This document shows positions 8,693 to 19,052 of a stretch of DNA of 64,000 nucleotides, one piece after another. The notes beneath the pieces were generated by a model. That model worked only from the letters and a program-made list of their open reading frames with translations. It was not told where the DNA came from and searched no databases. The stretch lies in assembly GCF_001276515.1 (NCBI RefSeq), contig NZ_LDVZ01000008.1:7307-71306 (forward strand), given 5' to 3'. Both the position numbers and the translations under genes were made by a program. The stretch comes from Haemophilus sp. C1. Its GTDB lineage: Bacteria; Pseudomonadota; Gammaproteobacteria; Enterobacterales; Pasteurellaceae. How positions within the stretch are numbered: the first letter of the stretch is position 1; every line of letters begins with the position of its first letter.

Positions 8693-10036
8693 ATGATTAC
8701 AATTAAGAAAGGCTTGGATCTTCCTATTGCAGGAAAACCAGCACAAGTAATCCACAACGGTAATGTTGTGAATCAAGTTGCGATTCTTGGTGAGGAGTAT
8801 GTGGGGATGCGTCCTTCGATGAAGGTGCGCGAAGGCGATGTTGTTAAGAAAGGTCAAGTGCTTTTTGAAGACAAGAAAAATCCTGGTGTGATTTTTACAG
8901 CCCCTGCAAGCGGTACTATCACTGCGATCAATCGTGGCGAAAAACGTGTATTACAATCTGTGGTAATCAACGCTGAAGGTGATGAGCAAATCACTTTCAC
9001 AAAATATAGCGCAGATGAGCTGAATACGCTTTCTTCCGAACAAGTAAAACAAAACCTTGTGGAATCAGGTTTATGGACTGCCTTACGCACTCGTCCATTT
9101 AGCAAAGTGCCTGCGATTGATAGTGAACCAGCCTCAATTTTTGTGAATGCAATGGATACCAATCCATTAGCCGCAGCCCCTGCAATCGTGCTAAAAGAAT
9201 TTTGGCAAGATTTCACGAATGGTTTAACCGTATTAAGTCGTTTATTCCCTTCTAAACCGTTACACTTGTGTAAAGCAGGTGATACCAATATTCCAACTGT
9301 TGATCTTGAAAATTTACAGATTCATGATTTTGGTGGCGTCCACCCAGCAGGTCTTGTTGGTACTCATATTCATTTTATTGATCCTGTTGGTGTAAATAAA
9401 ACTGTATGGCACATTAATTATCAAGATGTGATTGCGGTGGGCAAATTATTTACAACAGGTGAGCTTTATGTTGAACGTGTAATTTCTCTTGCTGGTCCGC
9501 AAGTGAAAGAGCCTCGTTTAATTCGCACTGTAATTGGCGCTAATCTCTCTCAATTAACCCAAAATGAATTAAGTGCGGGTGAAAATCGCGTAATTTCTGG
9601 TTCAGTGCTTTGTGGTCAAACAGCAAACGGTGCTCATGACTATTTAAGTCGTTATGCATTGCAAGTCTCGGTAATTGCTGAAGGTAATGAGAAAGAATTC
9701 CTTGGCTGGATTACTCCGCAATCAAATAAATATTCAATTACTCGTACAGTGTTGGGGCACTTCGGTAAGAAATTATTCAACTTCACTACTGCTGAAAATG
9801 GTGGTGAGCGTGCAATGGTACCAATTGGTAGCTATGAGCGCGTGATGCCGTTGGATATTTTACCGACATTATTATTACGTGATTTAATCGTGGGCGATAC
9901 TGATGGTGCGCAAGCGTTAGGTTGTCTTGAATTAGACGAAGAAGACTTAGCGTTATGTTCTTTCGTTTGCCCGGGCAAATATGAATACGGTTCAATCTTG
10001 CGTCAAGTACTAGATAAGATTGAGAAGGAAGGTTAA
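8693..10036 (+). CDS. nqrA: Na+-translocating NADH:quinone reductase subunit A
   Basis: NqrA is the peripheral cytoplasmic subunit of Na+-NQR, near the quinone site, and has no transmembrane segment. The 447-residue product begins [18 protein letters not shown] and has the biotinyl/barrel-like start ([20 protein letters not shown]), [21 protein letters not shown], and the C-terminal [20 protein letters not shown] with the Cys pair [20 protein letters not shown]. The start is placed at ATG 8693 because the homologous N terminus begins there; the upstream in-frame ATG at 8672 would add seven residues. It opens a tight operon with nqrB 2 nt downstream. Confidence 0.97.
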   Translation: MITIKKGLDLPIAGKPAQVIHNGNVVNQVAILGEEYVGMRPSMKVREGDVVKKGQVLFEDKKNPGVIFTAPASGTITAINRGEKRVLQSVVINAEGDEQITFTKYSADELNTLSSEQVKQNLVESGLWTALRTRPFSKVPAIDSEPASIFVNAMDTNPLAAAPAIVLKEFWQDFTNGLTVLSRLFPSKPLHLCKAGDTNIPTVDLENLQIHDFGGVHPAGLVGTHIHFIDPVGVNKTVWHINYQDVIAVGKLFTTGELYVERVISLAGPQVKEPRLIRTVIGANLSQLTQNELSAGENRVISGSVLCGQTANGAHDYLSRYALQVSVIAEGNEKEFLGWITPQSNKYSITRTVLGHFGKKLFNFTTAENGGERAMVPIGSYERVMPLDILPTLLLRDLIVGDTDGAQALGCLELDEEDLALCSFVCPGKYEYGSILRQVLDKIEKEG

Positions 10037-10038
10037 AA

Positions 10039-11274
10039 ATGGGTTTGAAAAATCTTTTTGAAAAAATGGAACCCGCGTTTTTACCAGGTGGTAAATACAG
10101 CAAGCTTTATCCGATCTTTGAATCGATTTATACCTTGCTTTATACACCAGGTACAGTAACGCACAAAAACACTCACGTTCGTGATGCGTTAGACTCAAAA
10201 CGTATGATGATTACGGTTTTCCTTGCGTTGTTCCCTGCGATTTTCTATGGGATGTACAATGTGGGTAACCAAGCTATTCCAGCCTTAAATCAATTAGGCA
10301 ATTTAGATCAACTAATTGCTAACGATTGGCACTATGCCCTTGCAAGTTCATTAGGTTTAGATTTAACTGCCAATGCAACTTGGGGCTCCAAAATGGCACT
10401 AGGAGCGATCTTCTTCTTACCAATTTACTTAGTGGTGTTTACCGTTTGTACAATTTGGGAATTGTTATTCTCAGTGGTGCGAGGCCATGAAGTAAATGAA
10501 GGGATGTTCGTTTCAACCATTTTATTTGCGTTAATCGTTCCACCAACATTGCCATTATGGCAAGCCGCATTAGGTATTACTTTTGGTATCGTTGTTGCAA
10601 AAGAAATTTTTGGTGGCGTTGGTCGTAACTTCATGAACCCTGCACTTGCTGGTCGAGCTTTCTTATTCTTCGCCTATCCAGCTCAAATTTCAGGCGATAC
10701 TGTTTGGACTGCTGCAGATGGTTTCTCTGGCGCAACCGCACTTTCACAGTGGTCACAAGGTGGTCAGGGAGCATTACAACACACAGTAACTGGTGCTCCA
10801 ATCACTTGGATGGATGCTTTTGTTGGTAACTTACCTGGTTCAATGGGCGAAGTTTCTACGCTTGCAATTTTAATCGGTGGTGCAGTGATTGTGTTCACTC
10901 GTATTGCTGCATGGCGCATCATTGCTGGTGTGATGATTGGTATGATTGCAACTTCAACTCTATTCAATTTAGTTGGTTCTGATACTAACCCAATGTTCTC
11001 AATGCCTTGGCATTGGCACCTTGTTTTAGGTGGATTTGCATTAGGTATGGTATTTATGGCAACAGACCCTGTTTCAGCATCCTTTACCAATGCAGGTAAG
11101 TGGTGGTACGGTGCATTAATTGGTGTAATGGCTGTATTAATTCGTACTGTAAACCCAGCTTATCCGGAAGGCATGATGTTAGCGATTTTATTTGCAAACT
11201 TATTTGCACCGATTTTCGACTACATCGTTGTTCAAGCAAATATCAAACGTCGGAGAGCAAGAACAAATGGCTAA
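10039..11274 (+). CDS. nqrB: Na+-NQR subunit B, flavinylated membrane subunit
   Basis: A 411-residue inner membrane protein with about ten hydrophobic segments, carrying a covalent FMN and riboflavin in the electron path of Na+-NQR. The flavinylation motif [10 protein letters not shown] (about residue 230) has the SGAT threonine recognised by ApbE, which is encoded just downstream of the nqr genes. The [20 protein letters not shown] segment and the C-terminal [20 protein letters not shown] are family-typical. It starts 2 nt after nqrA and overlaps the first 8 nt of nqrC. Confidence 0.97.
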   Translation: MGLKNLFEKMEPAFLPGGKYSKLYPIFESIYTLLYTPGTVTHKNTHVRDALDSKRMMITVFLALFPAIFYGMYNVGNQAIPALNQLGNLDQLIANDWHYALASSLGLDLTANATWGSKMALGAIFFLPIYLVVFTVCTIWELLFSVVRGHEVNEGMFVSTILFALIVPPTLPLWQAALGITFGIVVAKEIFGGVGRNFMNPALAGRAFLFFAYPAQISGDTVWTAADGFSGATALSQWSQGGQGALQHTVTGAPITWMDAFVGNLPGSMGEVSTLAILIGGAVIVFTRIAAWRIIAGVMIGMIATSTLFNLVGSDTNPMFSMPWHWHLVLGGFALGMVFMATDPVSASFTNAGKWWYGALIGVMAVLIRTVNPAYPEGMMLAILFANLFAPIFDYIVVQANIKRRRARTNG

Positions 11275-12001
11275 GTTTAATAAAGACAGCGTAGGCGGCA
11301 CAATTCTTGTCGTATTGCTACTGAGTTTAGTTTGTTCCATTATTGTTGCTGGTTCCGCAGTAATGTTAAAGCCTGCACAAGAAGAACAAAAGTTACTCGA
11401 TAAACAAAAAAATATCTTAAATGTAGCTGGCCTTTTACAAGAAAATACGAATGTAAAAGAAACTTATGCAAAATTTATCGAGCCCCGTTTCGTTGATTTA
11501 GCAACGGGTGAATACACACAACAAGCAGATGATAGCCAACAAGCTATTCCTGCTGATGCCGATAAAGCACGTATTCGTTCTCGTAGCAAAACGACCGAAG
11601 TTTATCTTGTAAAAGATGAACAAGGTAAAACTCAACAAGTTATTTTACCTATTTATGGAACAGGCCTGTGGTCAGTGATGTATGGTTTAGTATCTGTTCA
11701 ACCAGATGGTAATACTATTAATGGAATCACTTACTACCAACATGGTGAAACACCAGGGTTGGGTGGTGAGATTGAAAATCCAAACTGGGCAAGTTTATTT
11801 AAAGGTAAAAAATTGTTTGATGAACAACATCAACCTGCAATTCACATCGTGAAAGGGCAAGCTCCACAAGATGAGCATAGTATTGATGGTTTATCAGGCG
11901 CGACTTTAACTGGTAATGGTGTACAAGGTACATTTGATTATTGGTTTAGTGCGAACGGTTTTGGTCCATATCTTGAAAAACTTCATGCGGGAGCAAACTA
12001 A
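11267..12001 (+). CDS. nqrC: Na+-NQR subunit C, flavinylated
   Basis: A 244-residue subunit with one N-terminal membrane helix ([19 protein letters not shown]) and a periplasmic FMN-binding domain. The covalent FMN threonine lies in [13 protein letters not shown] near the C terminus, the consensus for ApbE. The [15 protein letters not shown] motif is also present. ATG 11267 ([11 protein letters not shown]) is chosen over the upstream ATG at 11192 because CGGAGAG precedes it and the extra residues would be out of place. It overlaps nqrB by 8 nt and touches nqrD in a TAATG overlap. Confidence 0.96.
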   Translation: MAKFNKDSVGGTILVVLLLSLVCSIIVAGSAVMLKPAQEEQKLLDKQKNILNVAGLLQENTNVKETYAKFIEPRFVDLATGEYTQQADDSQQAIPADADKARIRSRSKTTEVYLVKDEQGKTQQVILPIYGTGLWSVMYGLVSVQPDGNTINGITYYQHGETPGLGGEIENPNWASLFKGKKLFDEQHQPAIHIVKGQAPQDEHSIDGLSGATLTGNGVQGTFDYWFSANGFGPYLEKLHAGAN

Positions 12002-12627
12002 TGTCTGAAAAAGTAAATTATAAAGATCTGTTGTTAGCTCCGGTTGTTAAGAACAACCCAATTGCATTACAAATCTTGGGTATTTGTTCTGCATTAGCGG
12101 TAACAACAAAATTAGAAACTGCTGTTGTAATGGCGATTGCGGTGAGTTTGGTAACTGGGTTATCAAGTTTCTTTGTTTCTTTGATTCGCAATTACATTCC
12201 AAACAGTATTCGTATTATTGTGCAACTTGCAATTATTGCATCACTTGTAATCGTTGTTGACCAAATATTAAAAGCCTACGCTTATGGTTTATCTAAACAA
12301 CTTTCGGTATTTGTTGGTTTGATTATTACTAACTGTATCGTAATGGGACGTGCTGAAGCATTTGCGATGAAGTTACCTCCAGTTGAAAGTTTTGTAGATG
12401 GTATCGGTAATGGTTTAGGTTATGGTGCGATGTTAATTATCGTAGCATTTTTCCGTGAACTTATCGGTTCAGGTAAATTATTTGGTATGACTATTTTTGA
12501 AACTATTCAAAATGGTGGTTGGTACCAAGCAAATGGTTTATTTCTACTTGCACCAAGTGCATTCTTTATCATCGGATTTGTTATCTGGGGATTAAGAACT
12601 TGGAAACCAGAGCAACAGGAGAAGTAA
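12001..12627 (+). CDS. nqrD: Na+-NQR subunit D
   Basis: A 208-residue integral membrane subunit with six hydrophobic helices. NqrD and NqrE are homologous and together form an inverted pair that holds an intramembrane iron centre between conserved cysteines. Here these are [19 protein letters not shown] (helix 1) and [19 protein letters not shown] (helix 4). Also typical is [19 protein letters not shown]. Its ATG shares the A of the nqrC stop codon, which suggests translational coupling. Confidence 0.97.
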   Translation: MSEKVNYKDLLLAPVVKNNPIALQILGICSALAVTTKLETAVVMAIAVSLVTGLSSFFVSLIRNYIPNSIRIIVQLAIIASLVIVVDQILKAYAYGLSKQLSVFVGLIITNCIVMGRAEAFAMKLPPVESFVDGIGNGLGYGAMLIIVAFFRELIGSGKLFGMTIFETIQNGGWYQANGLFLLAPSAFFIIGFVIWGLRTWKPEQQEK

Positions 12628-12630
12628 TCA

Positions 12631-13227
12631 ATGGAACATTATATTAGCCTATTTGTTAAGGCAGTCTTCATTGAAAATATGGCACTTTCTTTCTTCTTGG
12701 GGATGTGTACTTTCTTAGCGGTATCTAAAAAGGTATCCACTGCGTTTGGTCTTGGTATTGCGGTAACTTTCGTTCTTGGTATCGCCGTGCCAGTAAACCA
12801 ATTAATTTATGCAAATGTGTTAAAAGAAAATGCTTTAATTGAAGGTGTAGATTTATCATTCTTGAACTTCATCACCTTCATTGGGGTTATTGCTGGTTTA
12901 GTACAAATTCTTGAAATGGTATTAGACAAATTTATGCCATCTCTTTATAACGCATTAGGGATTTTCTTACCGTTAATCGCAGTAAACTGTGCGATCTTTG
13001 GTGGGGTATCTTTCATGGTTCAACGTGATTATAATTTCCCTGAATCTATCGTGTACGGTTTCGGCTCTGGTTTAGGTTGGATGTTAGCGATTGTGGCGCT
13101 TGCTGGCTTAACTGAGAAAATGAAATACGCAGATATTCCTGCTGGGTTAAAAGGTTTAGGTATTACCTTTATCTCTGTTGGTTTAATGGCGTTGGGCTTT
13201 ATGTCTTTCTCTGGTATTCAATTATAA
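12631..13227 (+). CDS. nqrE: Na+-NQR subunit E
   Basis: A 198-residue, six-helix membrane subunit paired with NqrD. The conserved cysteines sit in [19 protein letters not shown] (helix 1) and [15 protein letters not shown] (helix 4), as needed for the shared iron site. The start follows AGGAGAAG at the end of nqrD with a 3-nt gap. The family is also related to RnfA of the Rnf complex, but the linked nqrABCF genes settle it as NqrE. Confidence 0.97.
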   Translation: MEHYISLFVKAVFIENMALSFFLGMCTFLAVSKKVSTAFGLGIAVTFVLGIAVPVNQLIYANVLKENALIEGVDLSFLNFITFIGVIAGLVQILEMVLDKFMPSLYNALGIFLPLIAVNCAIFGGVSFMVQRDYNFPESIVYGFGSGLGWMLAIVALAGLTEKMKYADIPAGLKGLGITFISVGLMALGFMSFSGIQL

Positions 13228-13239
13228 GGAGTGTAATCA

Positions 13240-14475
13240 ATGAGCGATTCAGTAATTCTTGCACTCGGTATTGCCGCATTCACGGTTATTGTATTAGTGT
13301 TAGTGGCGATAATCTTATTTGCGAAATCAAAATTAGTCGATTCTGGTGATATTACTATCGGCATTAATGACGATCCTGAAAAAGCGATCACATTACCTGC
13401 AGGTGGCAAATTATTAGGGGCTTTAGCAAGTAAAGGTATTTTCGTGTCTTCTGCTTGCGGCGGTGGTGGCTCTTGTGGTCAATGTATTGTTAAAGTGAAA
13501 AATGGTGGCGGAGAAATTCTTCCAACCGAACTTTCTCACATTAACAAACGTGAAGCAAAAGAAGGTTATCGTCTAGCTTGTCAAGTTAACGTGAAAGGTA
13601 ATATGGAAGTTGAACTTCCAGAAGAAATCTTCGGCGTGAAAAAATGGGAATGTACTGTTATTTCTAACGATAACAAAGCAACCTTTATCAAAGAGCTTAA
13701 ATTGGCTATTCCTGAAGGCGAGGAAGTACCTTTCCGCGCGGGTGGTTATATTCAAATCGAAGCTGATCCACATGTGGTGAACTATAAGGATTTCGATATT
13801 CCTGAAGAATACCATGAAGACTGGGATAAATATGATTTATGGCGTTATGTCTCTAAAGTTGACGAGCATATTATTCGTGCTTACTCAATGGCTTCATACC
13901 CTGAAGAGAAAGGCATTATTATGCTTAACGTACGTATTGCAACGCCTCCGCCACGTCAACCAGATGCACCTCCTGGTCAAATGTCTTCATACATTTGGTC
14001 ATTAAAAGCAGGTGACAAAGTTACTATTTCTGGTCCATTTGGTGAATTCTTTGCGAAAGAAACTGATGCAGAAATGGTATTTATCGGTGGTGGTGCGGGT
14101 ATGGCTCCAATGCGTTCTCATATTTTTGACCAGTTAAAACGTCTCCACTCTAAACGTAAAATGTCATTCTGGTATGGTGCACGTTCTAAACGTGAAATCT
14201 TCTATCAAGAAGACTTTGACCAATTACAAGCTGAAAATCCAAACTTTGTATGGCATGTTGCATTATCGGACGCATTGCCTGAAGATAATTGGACTGGCTA
14301 TACAGGCTTTATTCATAATGTACTTTATGAAAACTACTTGAAAAATCATGAAGCACCAGAAGATTGTGAATACTATATGTGTGGACCTCCAGTGATGAAT
14401 GCAGCTGTAATTAAAATGCTGAAGGATCTTGGTGTTGAAGATGAAAACATTTTATTAGATGACTTTGGTGGCTGA
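13240..14475 (+). CDS. nqrF: Na+-NQR subunit F, NADH-oxidising diaphorase
   Basis: NqrF is the electron entry subunit: NADH to FAD to a 2Fe-2S cluster. The 411-residue product has one N-terminal membrane helix (residues 5-27), a plant-type ferredoxin domain with cluster ligands in [12 protein letters not shown] and RLACQV, an FAD site ([11 protein letters not shown]), and an NADH-binding ferredoxin reductase fold ([15 protein letters not shown], then [10 protein letters not shown]). It ends with LLDDFGG. An uptake-signal hairpin follows the gene and could end the core operon. Confidence 0.97.
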   Translation: MSDSVILALGIAAFTVIVLVLVAIILFAKSKLVDSGDITIGINDDPEKAITLPAGGKLLGALASKGIFVSSACGGGGSCGQCIVKVKNGGGEILPTELSHINKREAKEGYRLACQVNVKGNMEVELPEEIFGVKKWECTVISNDNKATFIKELKLAIPEGEEVPFRAGGYIQIEADPHVVNYKDFDIPEEYHEDWDKYDLWRYVSKVDEHIIRAYSMASYPEEKGIIMLNVRIATPPPRQPDAPPGQMSSYIWSLKAGDKVTISGPFGEFFAKETDAEMVFIGGGAGMAPMRSHIFDQLKRLHSKRKMSFWYGARSKREIFYQEDFDQLQAENPNFVWHVALSDALPEDNWTGYTGFIHNVLYENYLKNHEAPEDCEYYMCGPPVMNAAVIKMLKDLGVEDENILLDDFGG

Positions 14476-14503
14476 TTTTAGTTAATCAATTCATCATAAA
14501 AAC

Positions 14504-14532
14504 TGACCGCACTTTGTGATGAAGTGCGGTCA
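14504..14532 (+). terminator. Inverted uptake-signal pair acting as a terminator after nqrF
   Basis: Two uptake signal cores in opposite orientation form an 11-bp stem (TGACCGCACTT / AAGTGCGGTCA) with a 7-nt loop, followed by AAAATTT. Paired Haemophilus uptake signals often act as intrinsic terminators. Here one separates nqrF from apbE, so apbE may be expressed by read-through or from its own promoter in the 144-bp gap. Confidence 0.6.
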
Positions 14533-14619
14533 AAATTTAAGGTATCTTTAGAAAATTTTCTATGATTACAGGTAAGTTTTGTTGAGTTTGCCAGTAATTC
14601 ACAAATTTAGGAAATCCAG

Positions 14620-15660
14620 ATGAAAAAATTAATAAGTGGTATCATGGCGGTAGCAATGGCGTTAAGTCTTGCAGCCTGTCAAAAAGAAACAAAAGTTATC
14701 TCATTAAGTGGTAAAACAATGGGAACGACTTATCATGTTAAATACCTTGATGAAGGCTCAATGAATGCAACATCTGAAAAAACGCATGAAGAAATTGAAG
14801 CAATTTTAAAAGATGTGAACGCGAAAATGTCCACTTACAAAAAAGATTCGGAACTGAGCCGTTTCAATCAAAATACTCAAGTGAATACACCGATTGAGAT
14901 TTCAGCAGATTTTGCCAAAGTATTGGCCGAAGCGATTCGTTTAAATAAAGTGACTGAAGGTGCATTGGATGTAACTGTTGGCCCTGTCGTTAATTTATGG
15001 GGATTTGGCCCGGAAAAACGTCCAGAAAAACAACCTACGCCAGAACAATTAGCTGAACGCCAAGCATGGGTTGGTATTGATAAAATTGCCCTCGATATGA
15101 GTGCTGCCAAACCGACATTAAGCAAAGCACTTCCTCAAGTTTATGTCGATTTGTCCTCTATTGCTAAAGGCTTTGGCGTTGATCAGGTCGCTGAAAAGTT
15201 AGAACAACTAAATGCTCAGAATTACATGGTTGAAATCGGCGGTGAAATTCGTGCGAAAGGAAAAAATATTGAAGGCAAACCTTGGCAGATCGCAATTGAA
15301 AAACCAACGACAACAGGTGAAAGAGCGGTTGAAGCTGTCATTGGATTAGATAATATGGGAATGGCAAGTTCTGGCGATTATCGTATTTACTTTGAAGAAA
15401 ATGGTAAACGCTTTGCTCATGAAATTGATCCGAAAACAGGTTACCCAATTCAGCATCATTTAGCCTCAATTACGGTCCTTGCTCCAACCTCAATGACTGC
15501 AGATGGTTTATCAACAGGTTTATTTGTGCTGGGTGAAGACAAGGCGTTAGAAGTGGCAGAGAAAAATAATCTTGCCGTTTACTTAATCATTAAAACAGAT
15601 AATGGTTTTGTCACAAAATCATCCTCTGCGTTCAAAAAATTAACAGAAACAAAAGAATAG
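14620..15660 (+). CDS. apbE: FAD:protein FMN transferase (lipoprotein)
   Basis: ApbE moves FMN from FAD to the threonines of NqrB and NqrC. The 346-residue product has a lipoprotein signal peptide (MKKLISGIMAVAMALSLAAC, acylated Cys at residue 20), so the enzyme is periplasmic and membrane-anchored, where its targets face. Family motifs are GKTMGTTYHVKY, VGPVVNLWGFGP, DLSSIAKGFGVDQV, EIGGEIRAKG and the C-terminal Mg-binding ADGLSTGLFVLG. It lies directly after nqrF and its product is needed to activate that complex. Confidence 0.95.
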   Translation: MKKLISGIMAVAMALSLAACQKETKVISLSGKTMGTTYHVKYLDEGSMNATSEKTHEEIEAILKDVNAKMSTYKKDSELSRFNQNTQVNTPIEISADFAKVLAEAIRLNKVTEGALDVTVGPVVNLWGFGPEKRPEKQPTPEQLAERQAWVGIDKIALDMSAAKPTLSKALPQVYVDLSSIAKGFGVDQVAEKLEQLNAQNYMVEIGGEIRAKGKNIEGKPWQIAIEKPTTTGERAVEAVIGLDNMGMASSGDYRIYFEENGKRFAHEIDPKTGYPIQHHLASITVLAPTSMTADGLSTGLFVLGEDKALEVAEKNNLAVYLIIKTDNGFVTKSSSAFKKLTETKE

Positions 15661-15662
15661 TT

Positions 15663-15923
15663 ATGCAAACTTTATTTTTTACTTTAATCGCTTTCGTCGC
15701 AATTATATTGTTGATGTCTATCGGATTTATTATCAAAAAACAAAGTTTAAAAGGCAGCTGCGGTGGTTTATCTACCCTTGGTATTGCCAAAGCTTGCGAT
15801 TGTGATAAACCTTGTGACACGCTTCAATCAAAATTAGATGCAGGCGATGAACAAGCAAAAGCTGAATATGAGCAAAAATTTGCGAAAAAAGATGATGACT
15901 CGCAATTTTATGAAGTGAAATAA
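15663..15923 (+). CDS. nqrM: Na+-NQR maturation factor NqrM
   Basis: An 86-residue membrane protein (formerly DUF539) needed for assembly of active Na+-NQR, thought to deliver iron to the NqrD/NqrE site. One N-terminal helix ([17 protein letters not shown]) is followed by the four-cysteine signature [20 protein letters not shown] plus CD. It starts 2 nt after the apbE stop codon, so apbE and nqrM form one translational unit devoted to NQR maturation. Confidence 0.93.
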   Translation: MQTLFFTLIAFVAIILLMSIGFIIKKQSLKGSCGGLSTLGIAKACDCDKPCDTLQSKLDAGDEQAKAEYEQKFAKKDDDSQFYEVK

Positions 15924-15964
15924 CTTGCTCAAAAATGACCGCACTTTATGTGCAAAATAAACTT

Positions 15965-15987
15965 AACGGCAAAATTATTTTGCCGTT
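15965..15987 (+). terminator. Terminator of the apbE-nqrM unit
   Basis: A 10-bp stem (AACGGCAAAA / TTTTGCCGTT, loop TTA) followed by TTC lies about 40 bp after the nqrM stop and before the mnmA start. An uptake signal core is at 15938-15946. Confidence 0.65.
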
Positions 15988-16039
15988 TTCTCATTCAATT
16001 ACCAATGTGCTTCGCCTTAACCGAAGTTACGGGAGAAAT

Positions 16040-17191
16040 ATGTTAATTTCAAATACTTATAATCAACACTTTCCTCAACTGACGCAAGTACAGCTTGCGA
16101 GAAATGCTACCAAAAAAGTGATTTGTGGTATGTCTGGCGGCGTGGATTCTTCTGTGTCAGCTTTTATTCTTCAACAGCAAGGCTATCAGGTGGAAGGCCT
16201 GTTTATGAAAAACTGGGAAGAAGATGATGATACGGATTACTGTACAGCCGCAGCTGATCTTTCAGATGCTCAGGCTGTATGTGATAAGTTGGGGATCAAA
16301 CTACATAAAATTAATTTTGCAGCAGAATATTGGGATAATGTCTTTGAGCATTTTTTAACTGAATATAAAGCAGGACGCACGCCGAACCCAGATATTTTGT
16401 GTAATAAAGAAATTAAATTTAAAGCATTTTTAGAATATGCAGCTGAAGATCTTGGTGCCCATTACATTGCAACAGGGCATTATGTACGTAGAGTTGGTGA
16501 TGATGAAAATGCAAAATTATTACGTGGTTTAGATGCTAATAAAGATCAAAGTTATTTTCTTTATACCTTAAGCCATAAACAAGTAGGGCAAAGTTTATTC
16601 CCTGTTGGTGAAATTGAGAAGCCCATTGTTCGCTCTATTGCTGAAGATCTTGGTTTAATTACAGCGAAGAAAAAAGACTCTACCGGTATTTGTTTTATTG
16701 GAGAGCGTAAATTTAAGGATTTCTTAGCACGCTATTTACCTGCTCAACCGGGTAATATTCGCACTGTAGATGACGAAATTATTGGTCGTCATGATGGTTT
16801 GATGTATCACACGTTGGGACAGCGTAAAGGATTAGGCATCGGAGGTTTAAAAAATGCAGGAGATGAAGCTTGGTATGTGGTAGATAAGGATGTAGAAAAT
16901 AACGAACTTATTGTTGCACAAGGTCATGATCATCCTCGTTTATTTTCAAAAGGATTGATTGCCAGCCAATTACATTGGGTTGATCGCCAACCAATTCGAG
17001 AGTTATTACGTTGCACGGTAAAAACACGCTATCGCCAACAAGATATTCCTTGTGTGATTAAACCAATTGATGATGAAACAATTCGAGTGATTTTCGATGA
17101 ACCTCAATCAGCAGTAACCCCAGGGCAATCTGCCGTATTTTATCTTGGCGAAGTTTGTTTGGGCGGCGGGATTATTGAAGAAAGAATATAA
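16040..17191 (+). CDS. mnmA: tRNA 2-thiouridine(34) synthase
   Basis: MnmA adenylates U34 of the tRNAs for Lys, Glu and Gln and inserts sulfur passed on from IscS through the Tus proteins. The 383-residue product has the PP-loop ATP site [15 protein letters not shown] and the catalytic cysteines in [14 protein letters not shown] (about residue 113) and [12 protein letters not shown] (about residue 211). Also present is [17 protein letters not shown] 16040 follows GGGAG; the open frame extends 35 codons further upstream, but that stretch spans a terminator and an uptake signal, so it is not coding. Confidence 0.96.
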   Translation: MLISNTYNQHFPQLTQVQLARNATKKVICGMSGGVDSSVSAFILQQQGYQVEGLFMKNWEEDDDTDYCTAAADLSDAQAVCDKLGIKLHKINFAAEYWDNVFEHFLTEYKAGRTPNPDILCNKEIKFKAFLEYAAEDLGAHYIATGHYVRRVGDDENAKLLRGLDANKDQSYFLYTLSHKQVGQSLFPVGEIEKPIVRSIAEDLGLITAKKKDSTGICFIGERKFKDFLARYLPAQPGNIRTVDDEIIGRHDGLMYHTLGQRKGLGIGGLKNAGDEAWYVVDKDVENNELIVAQGHDHPRLFSKGLIASQLHWVDRQPIRELLRCTVKTRYRQQDIPCVIKPIDDETIRVIFDEPQSAVTPGQSAVFYLGEVCLGGGIIEERI

Positions 17192-17203
17192 AGCAAAGAT
17201 TAC

Positions 17204-17228
17204 TAAAAGCGCGTAAAATGCGCTTTTA
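17204..17228. terminator. Bidirectional terminator between mnmA and pgeF
   Basis: A 9-bp stem (TAAAAGCGC / GCGCTTTTA) with a 7-nt loop sits between two convergent genes. It has A and T tracts on both sides, so it can serve both strands. Confidence 0.8.
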
Positions 17229-17234
17229 AACTAT

Positions 17235-17969
17235 TTATTCAAACCAAATGACACTTGCCATTCGTCCCGTTTGATTATCCCTGCGATAAGAAAAAAACTT
17301 TTCTTTTTCGTTAAATGTACAGTGATTTCCACCATAAATTTGCGTAATGCCGAGATTATTTAATCGCTGAGTTGCGATTTGATAAAGATTACCTAGGTAT
17401 TTACCATCTTCTATTACATCAGGTTGAAAGGCGAGTTTGGCTTTTTCATCTACTGCAACAAACTTTTCTACAACATCAATCCCAACTTGAAAGGCCTTTG
17501 GACCAATTGCAGGGCCAAACCACGCAATAATATCTTCAGATTTAGCCTGAAAATATTTGACAGTTTCTTCCAATACGCCATCACATAAACCACGCCAGCC
17601 AGCATGTGCAGCAGCCACTTCATTTCCAGATGTTGTAGAAAATAAAACAGGCAAACAGTCTGCAGTCATCACTGCACAAACTTGATGAGGAACATTCGTA
17701 TAAACAGCATCCGCTTCAAGATTTGTTTCTGAATAGGGTAATTGAATCACTCGAGTACTGTGTGTTTGCGTTAAAAATATAGGTGTTTGCGGCAAACCAA
17801 ATTTTTCTACTAATAAAGTACGGTTAGTTTTTACCGCACTTTTATCATCACCGACATGATCGCCTAAGTTGAAACTCAAATAAGGCTCTAAGCTCACGCC
17901 CCCTTCACGAGTAGTGGTAAATGCATGAATATTCTTTGGAACGTTCCAATTTGGGTTAATTGCTTGCAT
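17235..17969 (-). CDS. pgeF: Multicopper polyphenol oxidase/purine nucleosidase family protein (YfiH/PgeF)
   Basis: A 244-residue protein of the YfiH/LACC1 family, which has purine nucleoside phosphorylase and adenosine deaminase activity and has been linked to peptidoglycan-precursor editing. Metal-binding motifs are intact: TQTHSTRVI, MTADCLPVLF, AAAHAGWRGLCDGV and GGNHCTFNEKEKFFSYRRD. The gene starts 1 nt after rluD ends, the same rluD-yfiH order as in other gammaproteobacteria, so the two are co-transcribed. Confidence 0.9.
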   Translation of the reverse strand: MQAINPNWNVPKNIHAFTTTREGGVSLEPYLSFNLGDHVGDDKSAVKTNRTLLVEKFGLPQTPIFLTQTHSTRVIQLPYSETNLEADAVYTNVPHQVCAVMTADCLPVLFSTTSGNEVAAAHAGWRGLCDGVLEETVKYFQAKSEDIIAWFGPAIGPKAFQVGIDVVEKFVAVDEKAKLAFQPDVIEDGKYLGNLYQIATQRLNNLGITQIYGGNHCTFNEKEKFFSYRRDNQTGRMASVIWFE

Positions 17970-17970
17970 A

Positions 17971-18945
17971 TTAATAATCTAACTCATCTTGATGTTCGAG
18001 GTAGTCAGCTTTGAGTGCATTAAGCAATTCAACGAAATCATCAGGCAGTGGCGCATACCATTCCATCATCTCCCCCGTAATTGGATGGGATAAACGTAAC
18101 ATAACTGCATGTAAAGCTTGGCGTTTGAAATTACGCAATACTTCCATAAAGTCTTCACTCGCATTTTTGGGTGGACGAGGGCGTCCGCCATAGGTTTGAT
18201 CGCCTAGCAATGGATGGGCAATATGTGCCATATGAACACGGATTTGATGGGTACGCCCCGTTTCTAAACGTAAACGTAAACGGGTGTAGTTACGGTAATT
18301 TTCCATAATACGATAATGGGTGACAGCTGGTTTTCCCATTGGATGAACCGCCATTAAAGTACGTTTGGTTGCATGACGAGCCATAGGTTGATCTACAGTA
18401 CCGCCTTTAGTCATAATGCCTGAGGCTACAGCTTCATATTCACGCGTAATTTTGCGTTTTTGTAAGTCGCGTACTAACTTAGTTTGTGCTGGAATAGTTT
18501 TCGCAACAACCATTAGACCTGTCGTATCTTTATCTAATCGATGCACAATTCCTGCTCTTGGTACTTCTGCAATCGGCGGATAATGATAGAGTAGCGCATT
18601 GAGCACTGTTCCATTTGGATTGCCAGCACCGGGGTGTACCACAAGATCTTTGGGTTTGTTAATCACAATAATATCATCATCTTCATACACGATATTCAAT
18701 GGAATATTTTCTGGTTCAAAACGTGTCTCATCTTCCACTTCTACGGTGATTTCTATTTTTTCTCCTCCGAGCACTTTCTCACGCGGAATATTGGTAATAC
18801 GATCATTAAGTTTTACGAGATCGGCTTCAATCCATGTTTTTAATCGGGAGCGAGAATATTCAGGGAACAACTCTGCAAGTGTTTGGTCTAAACGCTGTCC
18901 CATTTGTTCTGGCTGTACTTCAGCGGAAAGGGTAATTTGTGGCAT
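17971..18945 (-). CDS. rluD: 23S rRNA pseudouridine(1911/1915/1917) synthase
   Basis: RluD modifies helix 69 of 23S rRNA. The 324-residue protein has an N-terminal S4-like RNA-binding domain (GQRLDQTLAELFPEYSRSRL) and the RluA-family catalytic domain with the aspartate in AGIVHRLDKDTTGLMVVAK. GRTHQIRVHMAHIAHPLLGD and LHAVMLRLSHPITGE are also typical. It is divergent from bamD, as is common in this order, with 107 bp between the two starts. Confidence 0.95.
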   Translation of the reverse strand: MPQITLSAEVQPEQMGQRLDQTLAELFPEYSRSRLKTWIEADLVKLNDRITNIPREKVLGGEKIEITVEVEDETRFEPENIPLNIVYEDDDIIVINKPKDLVVHPGAGNPNGTVLNALLYHYPPIAEVPRAGIVHRLDKDTTGLMVVAKTIPAQTKLVRDLQKRKITREYEAVASGIMTKGGTVDQPMARHATKRTLMAVHPMGKPAVTHYRIMENYRNYTRLRLRLETGRTHQIRVHMAHIAHPLLGDQTYGGRPRPPKNASEDFMEVLRNFKRQALHAVMLRLSHPITGEMMEWYAPLPDDFVELLNALKADYLEHQDELDY

Positions 18946-19052
18946 AAATAGCTCTCAAAAATTTTAAAAGTTGGCTTATTGATTAATGTTCTATACAATA
19001 GCGGACAATTGTATCTTATTTATTGGTTTTCGTAAAAATTAAGGAAAAAACA

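Noticed and set aside
15935..16039. In-frame N-terminal extension of mnmA
   Set aside because: It spans an uptake signal and the apbE-nqrM terminator hairpin. ATG 16040 has a clear GGGAG site and gives the known MnmA length.
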